64,000 nt of DNA from Euglena gracilis (GCA_039621445.1 CP154956.1:59715178-59779177), one strand, 5' to 3'. Positions 33,698-45,521 are shown, counted from the first letter of the stretch. The notes: generated by a model from the letters alone, not told the origin. A program made the numbers and translations.

Positions 33698-36040
33698 GTC
33701 GACCTGTTTTGCCGGTGGGGGGGGGGATGGTGGATTTTGCATTGCAGGTGCTGGGACAGTGGTTTTCTCCCATTTTCTTGCTTAAAGACTGCCCTGGACA
33801 ATGTAGCCCGCTCGCAATGCTGGCGGAGGGAGCGCAGCGTTGCCAGCTGCCGCTGCCCATCGACTCGTCAGCCGCTGCAATGGACCGGCAATATGCCCAG
33901 CTGCCCTCACCTCCACAGCTTTGCCAGAACTTGCAGCATCGCAGTGCCGATAGCCACCACTGCGGACCCTGTTACCGTCAAGGCTGTACCAGTCACCACC
34001 TCACAGCACGCACCACTGCAGCCGCTGCTCCGTGTCAGCCATTGTGACTTCAGTGCCACTCGTTTCCGCAGTGCCACTGAACCGCCAGGCATTGCTGTAG
34101 TGCTAGCCACCGCCACAGCCACCTCTATGCAGGCAGCTGCCTTGGAGCAAGCCACTGCCCGTGCCAGTTCTGCGGCAGGCACAAGGTGCTGCTGCGGCAG
34201 TGCCTGCCACCGCCACAGCCTTCAACTGCCACCGCGTCTTCTAATCCATCCCCCCCAGGGCAACCAAACCACCCAGTTATTTATTTGTTTTGGACCCTGT
34301 GTTCGTAGCAGCTCTGTCTGCTAGGCGAGACCTTTTTTCCCTCCATCTTTGTGAACATCTCAAACCTCACCCCGCCATGCAGCCAGTCTCCCTGCCCATT
34401 ATGCGCCAAAAATTTTTTTGAGGCAGTTGATATCTGCCACAGCCGTTTCTGCTCTACCAAAGTAATTTCCAGTCCGCCACAGCAGTAGCATGGTGCACTT
34501 TTTTTTGAAAACATTTTTCCACTTTCCGCATGAAGAACTAGTACAAGGCTGAGTGCAGACCAGTTTGATTTGGGCAACTCCTATCTCTACCCCATTTGTA
34601 GACAAAAAAAATTCGCCTAGTTCCCTGTTTGTTTCTGCAGAGTTTTTTTTTTTGCTTTTTCCACCCTGTCTGATGAAAAGAACCATAGAACAATCTGACT
34701 GGCATTATTTATAACTGCCGCCGAGTTTCAAATGGAGTTTGCCAGCCCCCCCCCCCCGGGCATATTTTGAGAATTAACACATATTTGAGAATTAACACCC
34801 ACCTCTGTTGTTGGGCGTACAAATTTTTCGTGCAAATTTCCAACCGTCCCCCCCCCTTTTTTCGCTGGAAGTTCAGTAGGTTGAGAAATCACATATTAGT
34901 ATTCTGCCACGTACCGATGATAGACCCCAACCAGATGTTTTCTAAATGACGCACCTCACCATACTTGTTATTTGTTATATCTTGACCGGGGTTCCAGTTG
35001 TTTGTTTGGGGATTGTACAAATTATAAGATCATTGATGAGCACTCTGGCGAGGTGTGAAAGGCCTCAGCAGTAATGGAGCAGCACTGTAGCTTTTGTACT
35101 CCAATATGTGGTTCACTGCTTCAAGTTCCACCCTCATCCCAGAAGTTTGTCTTATTCCAGCAGGGGACGGTGTCTCATTGCCAGATTGTTATCCGCCACA
35201 GCGCATCCGCCATCATACGCACATCCCCACCCATGCCAGCCACCACCCGCAGTCAGCAACAGTCGTCACTCACCGCTTCGTTGCGGACCACCACCACTCA
35301 GTGAGCTGCCCCCTGTAACACAACTGCGCAGGTACCATTGCAGTCAACTCCTCAGCCAGTTGGCCCAATAGCCCGACGCCACGCCCCAGCATGGCCACCA
35401 GCCAAACAAGTTACCTCCGCATCTGCCTTCTGCTGCTATGAGAATTGGATACAAATTACACCGCAGCTTTCAAATCAAATGGTTTCAAAAGTTTGTGCAG
35501 GGAAAAAGGAGGTTCATCTGGCGGAACATTCAAAATTTTCCAAAACTGGGCGAATTCTTATTCGATTTTGTCTTGCCGGATCGTCCAAAATGGGGATGTC
35601 AGGTTGTTGATTCTCGCAATCTGCTCTTTTGGTGGGCTGCATCTTGCAATGCAACCGCTTGACTTGTCGCCATCTAGTGCTGCCAGTGCTGCCCTCAGCT
35701 CAGCCCTGAACTGAAGCTGTGCCACACCAGCAAGGAGCTACACCAGCTGCTGTGACCTCTTACGATGCAAAGGTGATACATCCCTTGACAACTAATTGTC
35801 TCCTTGCTTCCTAGAATATTTTCTGTCTACAAGCCGGTTTTCCGAAAACTGTCTGACCACTCTCTGCTCTGGGAGGTCTCTTCTTGCCACCGCTTGCAGA
35901 TCTTTCCACCCATCCCCTCCAAATCCCCAAGCCTGCCCAATTATTCAATTTGATTGAGCAGGAGTCCCGGGTGCATGCGAGCGGTGGCACCTCCAGGCCA
36001 AGATGAACCTCTCGCGAATCCTGCTGGGTGATTAGCCGAC
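33698..36040. other. Triplet-rich remnants then unique sequence, no gene
   Basis: 33,830-34,250 and 35,180-35,420 again show GCC/CAC/CAG triplet-rich text (for example GCCACCGCCACAGCC), apparently older relatives of the duplication. The remainder is unique, with pyrimidine runs. No frame has a recognisable domain. Confidence 0.4.
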
Positions 36041-36048
36041 GGACCCCG

Positions 36049-36108
36049 CACCGCAGTTGCCGTAGACACAAATCTGCAGCTGGCGTCATTAATGGATGGA
36101 GAAACAGG
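36049..36108 (+). CDS. Small exon candidate, unidentified
   Basis: An open frame reading VAVDTNLQLASLMDGETG is framed by an acceptor-like CCGCACCGCAG and a strong donor CAG|GTGAGAGTAAG at 36,109. The peptide looks natural and lacks low complexity, but no gene around it could be assembled. Downstream read-through (36,110-36,280) encodes a hydrophobic stretch ending KRLRKPK, which I think is intronic. Confidence 0.3.
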
Positions 36109-36109
36109 T

Positions 36110-38880
36110 GAGAGTAAGCGGAAAGATTCAACCTCCTGTGCGAAAATATGGACATGGTTTTTGGCCATTGTGGCTGGGTTGTGGGCAGTTATGTGGGGTT
36201 GTGCAGGCATGGCAATCTGTGTGTGCAGTAAGAGGTTGCGGAAACCCAAGCAGGGGGGAGGTGGTGCTGTTGGGCAGCACTAGGGGATTGGTGGTTTGCT
36301 GGGTAGGACTGCACAGGATACGGTGGCGTGCAGGAACGATGTATTGTGTGGGTATTGGTGAGAAAAAGCAGTCGGTGCTTGGAATGTGTTAAGAAGCTGG
36401 GGGAAACAAGAAAAAGTGCTGATTTGAAAAAACAGTTTTTGGTTATGTGAGAGAGCTGTTCAACGGGTTTGCAAAGACGTTAAACTGTTGTGGATGGTGC
36501 TTGTTCTTTTTTGCCCATGCAACAAGGCTGCTCCTTGTCGAAGAAAGGTCGGAAAAAACCACAGCGACTGACTGATTCATTAGACAACTCAGAACTTTTT
36601 CTCCAAACTGTACAACGTCAGTGCCAATGGGAGTGACAGATCTCCAGGCGGTTAGCGGGCAAAGCAGGGAGGTGTGGGAGATGCTGGTTTTGATGGGGGG
36701 GGGGGGGTGGCGATGGCTGTGGGGCGGTGGCATTGCAGGGGGGGCATATTATTGCAAGGTCGTTGTGTGCAGGGATGGGGGGGACTGTGCAGCAGCCCAC
36801 TGCCAGCGCCAATGCCCAAGAAGGTAAAAAAATACAGGCATGATTGAGCCAACAAGGGCTGGCACCACGCTCTGTGGATTTGGTTTTTTTCCCTCAGGAA
36901 CAATATATAATATAAAGCTCAAAATCCCAAAATTAACCTTTGTGGACGTACGCCACAAGCACTGTCTGCTCCACATCATGGTCCACCAGGTTGTCCTCCG
37001 ATTTTTCGGGTTTCGGACTCCATCGCCCGTTCTTCAATGTGATGGGGAAGGGACTCGGTCCGCACCCGGACACCGCGAGTGAGGGATGGGATGGATGGTG
37101 GAGGTGGCGGTGCGGGGGGAACGTTAGGTGCAATACATCCACCCCCTCTCGGACCCGGTGTGCCTGTGCGCGAGAAGGCGGCGTGTGCTGCTCGACCATG
37201 TGGGTTCTGGAGACCGGCGGAGTAGAGAAGGGTTTTGTTTTTCCTCACACGGCTCCTCTGTCGGTGCTGAAGTGGGTTTCGTCGGTGCGGAGCGTACTGC
37301 TTTTTTGCGCCGGCCCTCACCAATATTTGCCCCCCAAAAAATATGCATCCCTGTTCTATGCTGTCTGGTGAAGCCGTCGGGAGGGGGAAAGACCAGACTA
37401 AACAGGCACCGAGCTTCATTTTTCTTCGTATGATTATTAGCGCGAATGATATTACTGCTGTCCTTTTTAACTGCCCTTGGACGCCTTCCTCTCGGGGAGG
37501 GCGCCCGGGACCTACCGTAATCCGCAATAGAAATTGTGCCAGCGCTTTCTGATAGCGTTTTTCGTTATCCTCACGTCGGTCCTAGGCGATCAAGACGGGC
37601 TAGGGCTCACGTGAGAGAGGTGAAGGTCGGGTTGTCTCCGTCCGTGGCGATGACTGCTCCCTGGAATATACACTGTTCTGCCCGCCCCCGCAGCGCGGGG
37701 CAAATCTGGTGAGCAATCACTACTGGCGCCCCAAGGGGGCTGCAGAAATTTGGGGGGGAATGAATTTCTCGGAATGAGAACGATTTCACTAAAAAATGAG
37801 CAAGGAAGATGGCGAATAGGAGAAGGCATCTGTACGCATACCACGCACTGCCTTTTGGGACCCTAACTAGCGACTTAATGGCATCTGTTGGTCCTCAGTG
37901 GTCAACCCTCAGGACCAACATCTACTCCACCCAGTTCTTTGTGATCGGGGAAGGGATAAACAGCGGACAAAGCGCAGCTGCTGATGGGCCAAAAAAAAGG
38001 AAAGAGGGTCCGGTCCCGATTAGAGGAAAACATCCACCCTCACACCCAGGATATGTGGCGCAGATGGTGCATCTGAATGTGGGACTGTAAAATATAGGAA
38101 CCGGTTTAAAAAGAAGAGGTTTTTTTTTTTGCTCCAATGAGCTGCGAAGGAACAGTGAGGGAGAAAGGGAGACGTAAGAGAGAAATGAAAAACCATGAGA
38201 TGCAGAGGCTCAAGCCAGCGGTGGCACATTGGAGCACGATACAGAGAAATTAGTGAGGTTTTTGCTGCTTTCTGTGATGGTTGGCGCTGCCCTTTTTTTT
38301 TTTTGTTTTCTTTTTTAGCTTTTTTTGCTGTTTATTTTTTTTGTTATTTTTTTTTTTTTTTTTTTTTTGGAAAATGTGAAAGTGCAATCGGATTGCTCCT
38401 GTGTCTCTATGTTCCCTTGCTCCTCTTCTTGCTCCATTCCCGGGCCTCGGGTCCGCCCGCGGCGGCACAGTCAAGGCTGCGCGGCATTGGCGCTGACCGC
38501 GGGCGTTGCGTGCGAGGCATACCAAATCCAATCCAAAATCCTGGCCCGCAGGGGGGGTCCGGACCCCCCCCACCTGTCCTTATATCGAACCCTGCCCCCC
38601 CCCGCCAAGTTATCTGCCACAGCGGAGGGCAAGGACACTGCCAAGGTATTTGGGGAGGAGGGTTTCCCATTGACGCCTGCCAGCAGCGACAAGCCTCGGT
38701 TGTGCAGCCCCGCCCCCAGAGGATTTTCGGGAGCACCACCGGGTCCAGGCCCGGGGCGGATGCTGCATGAGCCGCTTACGGGATCCGAAGCACGCCACAT
38801 GGGCCGGCGCCACCCGGTGTCGTCAATGCTCGGAATCAGTGAGGTCACCGTGTTGCTCTGGGTCGGCGCCGCCCCTCCCG
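36110..38880. other. No confident gene
   Basis: Holds short open frames on both strands, a poly-T block at 38,290-38,370 and a GC-rich patch at 38,445-38,600 (CEAYQIQSKILA in one frame). The frame of the first EF-hand exon is open back to 38,325, so part of 38,640-38,880 could be coding, but no splice border is clear. Confidence 0.35.
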
Positions 38881-38888
38881 TCCCCCAG

Positions 38889-39091
38889 GTGTTCACCACG
38901 AAGGGCCTGGAGTACTCCCCGACCCGCACGCTGGACACCACGCAGCGCATCCTGACGAAGCGGGTCGCCGAGCTGGAGCCCCGGGCGGGCCCGGCAGTGG
39001 AGGACGTCCTGGCGCGGCTGCGGCAGGTGGTCCGGGCCCACGGCATCCTGCTGCCGCCGTTCTTCGAGGACTACGACAAGCACAACACCGG
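38889..39091 (+). CDS. EF-hand protein, exon A
   Basis: Acceptor CCCCCAG ends at 38,888 and the donor is ACCG|GTGCGC at 39,092, phase 1. The peptide begins VFTTKGLEYSPTRTLD, continues through a charged helix (AVEDVLARLRQVVRAHGI) and ends PPFFEDYDKHNTG. That last part is the first helix and loop of an EF-hand; FF-x-D-(Y/F)-D recurs in the second module at 42,040. The phase-1 G is completed by the next exon to give the conserved Gly of the loop. Upstream exons, including the start codon, are missing from my model. The protein is probably a calcium-binding structural or flagellar-type EF-hand protein; the function is inference. Confidence 0.75.
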
Positions 39092-39834
39092 TGCGCCGTC
39101 CCGCTTCGCCCACTGAAAGCGCATGGGTTGGGATTGGGATTGGGACCGAGGGTGGGACATGGCCACGATGGCCAGAAGTATGTTTCCCAGTCGACCAAAT
39201 TGCCAAGAGGCGGGGGGGGAACAGGGGGGGAGCCCCCTCCATTTTTTAAACCGAAAAGTTTCAAAAACACGAAGGCTGTTTAAGGCATTTTTTAAGGTTT
39301 TTTTTAAAAAAAGATTTTTAAGAGCTTTAAAAGCATTATTTTCCAAGGAAATCCCTCTGGGCATCGAATGTTGTTCAAAATCAAAAAAAAGTCGAAACCC
39401 CCCCATTTTTTTTCGAGTTGGGAGAATAGAAGATTTTCCAGTGATGAGTATATATCCTGGGGACGTCCTGAAGGACTTTACATGCAACTTGCGTCTTTTT
39501 TCTCGTTTATTTGTGTTTATTTGCGTTTTTTTTGGTTTTTTTTTTGCGTCCCTTTTTTTTCCGGTCCCATCTTGCTCCCCCCCCCAAGCAGTACGACATT
39601 TTCATTTGTAGTTAAGGTCCCACGCAGGGATTTGTGTTGTGATTTTTGCTTTCTTTTTAAATATATTTGGTTTCTGTTGATTTTTCTCAGGGGAATCAAC
39701 ACAAAAAATTGCCAGAATTCCCAAAATACTGATTTTGTGTGCTGATTTTGTTTGCAATGCATTGTTCTGGCGGTGTGCTAGGCCGCCTGCACTGTATGTC
39801 TCTGCAGATCATGTTTATTGTTTGTGTTGGACAG

Positions 39835-39928
39835 GCCGAATCACCGCGTCTCAATTCCAACAAGTGCTGAGCCGGCACCATTTCGGCCTGACGGAGGAGG
39901 AGACCGCCGCGCTGCTCGACTGTTATCG
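39835..39928 (+). CDS. EF-hand protein, exon B
   Basis: It follows GTTGGACAG and ends TATCG|GTGTGG. Phases fit both neighbours (1 in, 2 out). It encodes RITASQFQQVLSRHHFGLTE followed by EETAALLDCYR. This completes the first EF-hand (G-R-I-T-xx-QF) and supplies the first helix of the next (LTEEETAALLDCY). Ile and Gln-Phe sit at the usual positions after the calcium loop. Confidence 0.8.
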
Positions 39929-40018
39929 GTGTGGCTGCAGCATGTGTGGCCAGGAAGGAAGGCCAGCGGGGGCGAGGTCTGCAGCAGTCAGTCCACCCTG
40001 TCCCCCCCCCCCCGGCAG

Positions 40019-40232
40019 GGAGGCTCGCTCCCGCCACATCGACTACCGCCGCTTCATCCGGGACATCGAGTGCCTGGAGATCACGACGCTGTCCGGGGCG
40101 TACGTCCCGCGGTCCGCCACCCTCTCGCCGGTGGCCCGGCCGTTCTCGCCCACCGCCGTGGCGGAGCGGTTCATCGCCGCAGACGTCCCACCGGCAGACA
40201 TTGTTGAGCTGCTGCAGTGGATCGCCATCAAG
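40019..40232 (+). CDS. EF-hand protein, exon C
   Basis: The acceptor is an 11-12 C run then GGCAG (ends 40,018) and the donor ATCAAG|GTCAAC is at 40,233. Phase 2 in, 0 out. It starts REARSRHIDYRRFIRDIE, the second loop and helix of the EF-hand pair; the (H/N)-I-D-Y-x-x-F pattern is typical. A linker rich in Pro/Ala/Ser follows (GAYVPRSATLSPVARPFSP), then the helix VAERFIAADVPPADIVELLQ. Codon third positions are nearly all G/C. Confidence 0.8.
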
Positions 40233-40888
40233 GTCAACCTGTCCAACCTCTTCCGTCGCCATTTTGTAAACTTTTGATGTGTGCAGAAATTGGGGATAAT
40301 CCAAAACGATTTCGAAGGCCTATAAATCATATTTCCATTCTTCTGTTTTTTTCCATTCTTCTGCTTTCAGTTTCTTTCCCACGGAAGAGAAAATACTCCC
40401 AGTTTCAATTAAATGCATTATTGCCTCACCATGCCAATGTCAGAACTCTGCCATGTCCCTGGGTTCGCCAAGCCCAACTGTCGCGCTGCAGTCCAAGAAT
40501 GGCTGAAGGAATTCTTCTAGCGGATCGCCTGCGCAGGGGTCTCCCGGGAAGTTCCGCTAGCATGGGCTAGCTGGAAATTTTTTTTCCAGTGACCGGCGCG
40601 AAGCGCCGAAATTTTTTTTGGGATGCCATGGAATTTTTCTTGGGGCATTTTTTTTTGGAGCCCAAAAACATCTCAGCCAGCATGTTGATTTCCCCATGTC
40701 CCCCCCGAGGGGGAGGGGGGGTCTAGCAGTCCCTTCCCAGGTCTAGCATGGTAGCCAGTGGGCCCCCCCGGGTCTAGCTTTAGCTCACCACTCCAGTAAG
40801 TCGAACTGCATCCCATGCAGGTGTGTGAAGAATGCGCAGGAAAGAATGCGCTGAAGGAGAAGTGGATGCGGATGCGTGAAGGAGCTTG

Positions 40889-40974
40889 GGGGTTCGGGCA
40901 TGCGGAGCTGGGAGGGGCTGGGGGCGGCCGCACAGCGAGAGGCGCACCGCACCCTGGAGGCGGAGTTCGATTAC
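40889..40974 (+). CDS. EF-hand protein, exon D
   Basis: The frame has no early ATG. It reads AAAQREAHRTLEAEFDYPAV followed by AG and ends GCGG|GTGTCC in phase 1, which exactly fits exon E (G|GG). The acceptor is uncertain: GTGAAG at about 40,883-40,888 gives phase 0, matching exon C. The helix and the loop-like F-D-Y-P-A-V-A-G join to GTINF in exon E. Confidence 0.55.
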
Positions 40975-41182
40975 CCGGCCGTGGCGGGTGTCCCCAGGCG
41001 CCCCCCCCCAAGCACCTATAAATGACGGATTGGGCGTGACTGGCTTTGGGGATTATCATGGGTGGGGTTCCGTGGCCGGGCGTGATTGGGGTCTGGGATT
41101 CTGGATGACCAAAGGTGTTTGCCTCACCACTACCACCACCACCACCTCCGTGTCCCTTCCTCTGGCCATTCCCACCCCGCAG

Positions 41183-41256
41183 GGACCATCAACTTCGTCC
41201 ACTTCCTGAAGCCAATCAACGCCCTGGAGCCGTTCGCCGCCGCCGCCCCGCCCAAG
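41183..41256 (+). CDS. EF-hand protein, exon E
   Basis: It follows CCACCCCGCAG and ends CCCAAG|GTGATG. Phase 1 in, 0 out. It encodes (G)TINFVHFLKPINALEPFAAA then APPK. G-T-I-N-F-x-x-F-L corresponds to the end of an EF-hand loop plus its exit helix, parallel to HIDYRRFI in exon C. This supports a repeated two-EF-hand module. Confidence 0.7.
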
Positions 41257-41387
41257 GTGATGCCCTGCCCAGGGCCCGGCCCATTCCCCGAGCCAGGCTG
41301 GGCTGGGGCCGGGGCCGGGTCGTGGTGCTGTCCCACGATGCTGACGCCGCCCAACCATATCATCACTTGTCAGCCCCACCCCCGGGG

Positions 41388-41895
41388 TGACTGACTGTTT
41401 TTCTTCGGAGTGACTGACTGGTTCTTGGCTCCGGACCAGGGGTTTCGGGAAGTGGAGGGACCCGGTCCGCAGGGAGAGGGTCCAGCCAGCAGAACCTTTT
41501 TCTAGCAGCACGCCAGCAGGTCACCTGCCAGCCAGGGCGGACCCCCCGCCCCGACCCCCCATACCCAAGGTGGGTCCAGCCAGCACCTTGTTTTCTGGCC
41601 AGCGCCTTTTTCCCAGCCGGCTCGCGGGATCCCCCCCTCCCCAAGGGTTCTTAAGACCCCTGCTCCTGGCACCCAAGGGGGGGGGGGGTTGGTGGGGTGC
41701 CAGAATTGGGCGAAGGCAAGCCACATGGTGGTGACGGCGCTGGAAATTTTATGGGGGGGTTTGGCAAGTTGGATGGAGTGGCCAGAGTGAACGATCCCCC
41801 TTCTGTGGGGGAGTTGGGAAGTGGGTGACTGGGTTTTAAGAAGTGACCGACTGGTGTTTTGAAAGTGTAAAGTGACCCCCTCCCCCCCCCCCCAG
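41388..41895. repeat. Dispersed repeats D2 (copy b) and D3 in an EF-hand intron
   Basis: GGGTGACTGACTGTTTTTCT, GGTTCTTGGCTCCGGACCAG and, later, GTGGGTGACTGGGTTTTAAG ... GTGTAAAGTGACCCC match D2 at 18.6 kb. The segment 41,465-41,655, with CAGCCAGCA...CCTTTTT and GGTTCTTAAGACCCC, matches D3 at 6.5 kb. All lies inside one intron. Confidence 0.5.
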
Positions 41896-41910
41896 AGGGG
41901 GAGGGTGCAG

Positions 41911-42057
41911 CGGGCGGTGGTATGCGCCCAACAAGTCGCCCGGCCTGACGCTGGCCCCGCCCCGGCCGGAGGCGGACATCCTGCAGAACGTCCGGCAGCC
42001 GATTGACACCCGGCAGATGAACCCGAAGCCGTTCTTCCAGGATTTTGACCGAATCCG
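41911..42057 (+). CDS. EF-hand protein, exon F
   Basis: The frame has only one internal Met. Probable acceptor is GGGTGCAG (ends 41,910) and the donor ATCCG|GTGAGC at 42,058 leaves phase 2. It encodes RWYAPNKSPGLTLAPPRPEA, then DILQNVRQPIDTRQMNP and KPFFQDFDRIR. The ending K-P-F-F-Q-D-F-D is the start of a third EF-hand, parallel to PPFFEDYDKH of exon A. The incoming phase does not match exon E directly, so either a small exon between 41,257 and 41,900 or another acceptor is needed. Confidence 0.7.
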
Positions 42058-42859
42058 GTGAGCGTTGTACCGCGTGGGACGGCGGGAAGGGCACATTCCG
42101 CTTGGAGGAAAGCCACTCGCCGGGCCCTTCCACCTTGCAGTGCTCGAATAGCACCAAAAAGATGGTTCCAGTATTCCAGTAGGGGGGAAAGTTCAGGCCA
42201 GCCTTCCCAGTGACTGGGGAAGTTGAAGATTTGGGGTAGTGCAGAACCCCAACCACGATTAGTGATGGCGGGCCAGGGAGTCAGAACACCAACCACCCGT
42301 TGTGAATGCGAATAGTTTCTACAACAAAAAAACGCCCTAACAATACAATAGGTCGTTGTGCATATGCGCTGTTTGCTGCTACTCAAACCTGGCATCAGGG
42401 AATCCATCCATCTCCTTATGTGGCAGGACGGAGCGAGTGACCCGCATCCAGGCTTCCGCCTACAATGCTTGGGAATATCCCTCCTGAGCTTCCTGACGTT
42501 TATTATTTGTATTAAACCACAACGTTCTCTTTGAAAACGTGTCTGGACAAAAGGATTTGGTTGTGCTTGGCTCTTGGCACACCACAGCTCTATTGATTTG
42601 ATAAAGGAAAATTAAGACGACCCCACCATAAAGCCAGGCTCTGGAAACCGGTTGCTTGGTTTGGGGGAGGGATTTGCCCCACCAATAACTTTAGGAAATA
42701 GCACAGAGTCGGATAGGGGAGAGAGAGATTGGTTGTGTGTAAATTTGGGTTGGAAAACATTGCCAGAAGGAAATCTCGCCAAATTTTCCCATGTTTTTGA
42801 ATGGGGCCTCCAATTTCCCCACCAGGCTTCTTTTCAAGGAAGGTCACCGCTGGGGGGTG

Positions 42860-42990
42860 CTATGGGCAGGCAGGGGGGTGTGCATTTTCGACCCCCTGGG
42901 GGTTCGGGTTTTGAGGTGGGTAGTGCTGTAGCACACCCACTGGTGCCGAAGGCGCCAGGGCCCCAGAGTGGTCATTTTTCAGGAAAATGG
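42860..42990. repeat. Dispersed repeat D1, copy b
   Basis: GGGTTTTGAGGTGGGTAGTG, then CTGTAGCACACCC, GGTGCCGAAGGCGCCAGGGC and CCC match 13,351-13,465. The left flank GGGTGCTATGGGCAGGCAGG is shared with 47,520-47,545. It lies in the last EF-hand intron. Confidence 0.65.
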
Positions 42991-43224
42991 CTGGGTCGGC
43001 GGTTTGTGTTGGCAACTCTTCATTTGATTCTTAAAATTTGAATTTCAGGCCATAAATTCCCGATTCGTCCCACAAAAATCCAGATTTTTCATCCTTGGGA
43101 AGCACGAATTTTTTTCTGGCCCAGACCGCCAACTTTTTCCCGGCTCCAAGTCTTTATTTGCTAATTGTTTAAGCCCCGATCCACCCCTCCCCTTGTAGCA
43201 GCTTTAATGGGAATGAGAAACGAG

Positions 43225-43375
43225 GCCTGTCCGCACCCAGTTCGCCAACGTGCTGGACAAGCTGCAGCTGGCGCTGGCCCCTGAGGAGGTCCATGTCCTG
43301 GGCAACGCCTTCATGGACCCCCGGGGGGACATCGATTACATCTCCTTCTGCAACGCCGTTGACCCCGTCCGCTGA
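43225..43375 (+). CDS. EF-hand protein, last exon with stop
   Basis: It begins after AAACGAG (43,218-43,224) with a G completing the CG| codon of exon F. It reads PVRTQFANVLDKLQLALAPE, then EVHVLGNAFMDPRGDIDYIS, then FCNAVDPVR and TGA (43,373-43,375). TQF follows the third loop, LAPEEVHVLGNAF is the next entry helix, and D-P-R-G-D-I-D-Y-I-S-F is the fourth loop and exit helix. The third loop lacks several acidic calcium ligands, so some sites may not bind calcium. Confidence 0.8.
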
Positions 43376-45365
43376 AGCCCCTCTCGGACCCTCTGTCTCT
43401 GTCTGGGGTGCTGCACATATTGTGGCATGCGAGGAGCTATTCTTATGTTTTTCTGTGTGGGTTTTCATTGCTGGGGGCTGGTCAATCAGTTGTCAAATTT
43501 AATTTTTTCTTCCCAAATCATTCTTCCAGGCTGGTGGAGAGTTGGATGCCTTCAAAGAAAGGAAAGGAACATGTCAAAAGGACGAGGAAAAAGGAAAACA
43601 ATATTTCTGAAAGTATCTCTGCCACTTCCTTTTTCCACAGTTCCACGCCTGCCACACCAGTGGGTGATGCAGACAGTGGTGGCTGGGAAAATGACAGTGG
43701 TCACCTTTAATTGATAAACCTCATCCTAAACCTCATCCACCTCCCCCCTGCCTGGCCCATACGACCAAACGGCAACCTTCAACCCAGTCCGATTGTGTTT
43801 TCCTCATTATGACTCGACTTTTTCCAAGTCGTCTCCATCTCCCTATGTGTGACTCCACTCTCCACATGAGGCTGGGGAATGCTATATGGCACCTCAAAAT
43901 GTGCGCCCTCTCCCATGATGCTGGCTGGGGAATGCTATATGGCACCTCAAAATGTGCGCCGCGACTCGTTGCATTCGTCTTTGTGTGCCATCCCAGCCGC
44001 CGTGTGTTCGCATAGTTTCCCAATGCATCTCCCAAGCACTGCAGTTTCATGTGTGTCTCTCCCTTTCTCTCCCCCCTCATCAATGTACGATGTCTATTGC
44101 CTTTCTTCGGCTGCCTTTGGGCAACATTTCACATCTAGCTGATTGGAAGTTGTGCATGCCTCCAGACCATACGTTTTGGGTGCTCTCATGTATCATGGCA
44201 GCCTATGTGGGAATCGTTGCTGTTTGTCGTCATCTGGTGTTCTCAGTTCTCAAAAAATGTGATGCAAATGGAATGTGATGTGAATGGAATCTCCACATTG
44301 AATTTTGCCTCGTGTGATTTTTATATTCCCTGGTGGATCTCTCCTGATGAAATTTACCAGAATTCCCTAACTCCCCATTTTTTCCTTGCCAGATTCTAAT
44401 TCTGTTGACAAGGGTGGTGTATGATTTTGCTCCGAAAGGTGGTGTACAATTTTGTCCCGCACAGAGACAGGACGAATGTCCATATATGAACTCCACTGCA
44501 AATAAACCCAAGTATTTTTGAAGTTTTGCTGGCCCTTTTTTTTTGCGCACGGTGTTCTGAGATGCTAGATTTTGCGCATTTTCCCATCAAAATGGACGTG
44601 TGATGTAAATGAAATTACAGTTTCGTCAGTTGCTGAAAACTTCAAAGGGTGTGGGTATGTGTTTCTGTGGCAATTTCTTGGGGAGCTTTCATGTGCAAAA
44701 GAATACGGATGCGTTCCAACCCCCCATCCTAATGAAAAAGTCAGAGTTTGAAATCAGTTTTGCTGCAAGAATTTTTTTCCTGTGAGTCTGCAAGAGCCAA
44801 AAAAGGAAAATGAGCATTTTCTTCAAGAACAATAACTGTATCAAGAAACACCAAATTTATGGCTTGAGAAGCAGTGGTAAAAATTGAAAAAAAAATTTGA
44901 CGGGGTCAGCGACACAACGCGAAGGGAGAGGTTTAATTTTATGTCAGATAATTACTGATAATCTTACGGATAATCTTACGGATTACTGATAATCCGAACA
45001 GCAGCTTTTTTTGGTGTTCTTGCAGAGGGCTGGAATATGGAAGCTGCATGTCTTGTGTGTGTGTGTGTGTGTCTGTGTATGTATATTTCCGCATAGTGAT
45101 GTTATTTTTTGAATGTTTTTCATTCAGTTTTTTCCCCAAAAAAACGTTTCTGTGCGATGTGAGGGGAAATCACTCTTGTACCAGAATTTACAGACAAACC
45201 GAAAGTTGTACCATTTTTGAAAGCAAAACTTGATTATAATTTTATAATATATTTTTTGATTGATGCTTTCTTCGCATCATGACGTGCAACTGGCAAAGCA
45301 GCCATTGTGAATCTTCAACACTTTCTTTTGGTGTATCATTTTTTTTTGATTTTATACACACATAT
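43376..45365. other. Downstream region, no gene; one 53-bp-spaced duplication
   Basis: GGCTGGGGAATGCTATATGG plus CACCTCAAAATGTGCGCC occurs twice, at 43,870-43,907 and 43,923-43,960. Otherwise unique, AT-leaning sequence with a (GT)n run at 45,055-45,072. No gene is supported. Confidence 0.5.
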
Positions 45366-45373
45366 TTAATATA

Positions 45374-45512
45374 TCCATCCATCCATCCATCCATCCATAC
45401 ATGCATACATACACACATACATACATACATAGATACATACATACATACATACATACATACACACATATATGCATGCATGCATGCATGCATGCATCCATGC
45501 ATGCATATGTGT
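45374..45512. repeat. CATC/CATA/CATG tetranucleotide microsatellite
   Basis: Ordered blocks of CATC, CATA (with CACA and AGATA variants) and CATG. The foldback at 45,522 begins ten bases after it. Confidence 0.95.
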
Positions 45513-45521
45513 ACATGTGGC

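Noticed and set aside
36092-36283. 63-residue protein with one hydrophobic segment and KRLRKPK
   Set aside because: It starts inside a probable exon and runs through a strong donor (CAG|GTGAGAG), so most of it is likely intron.
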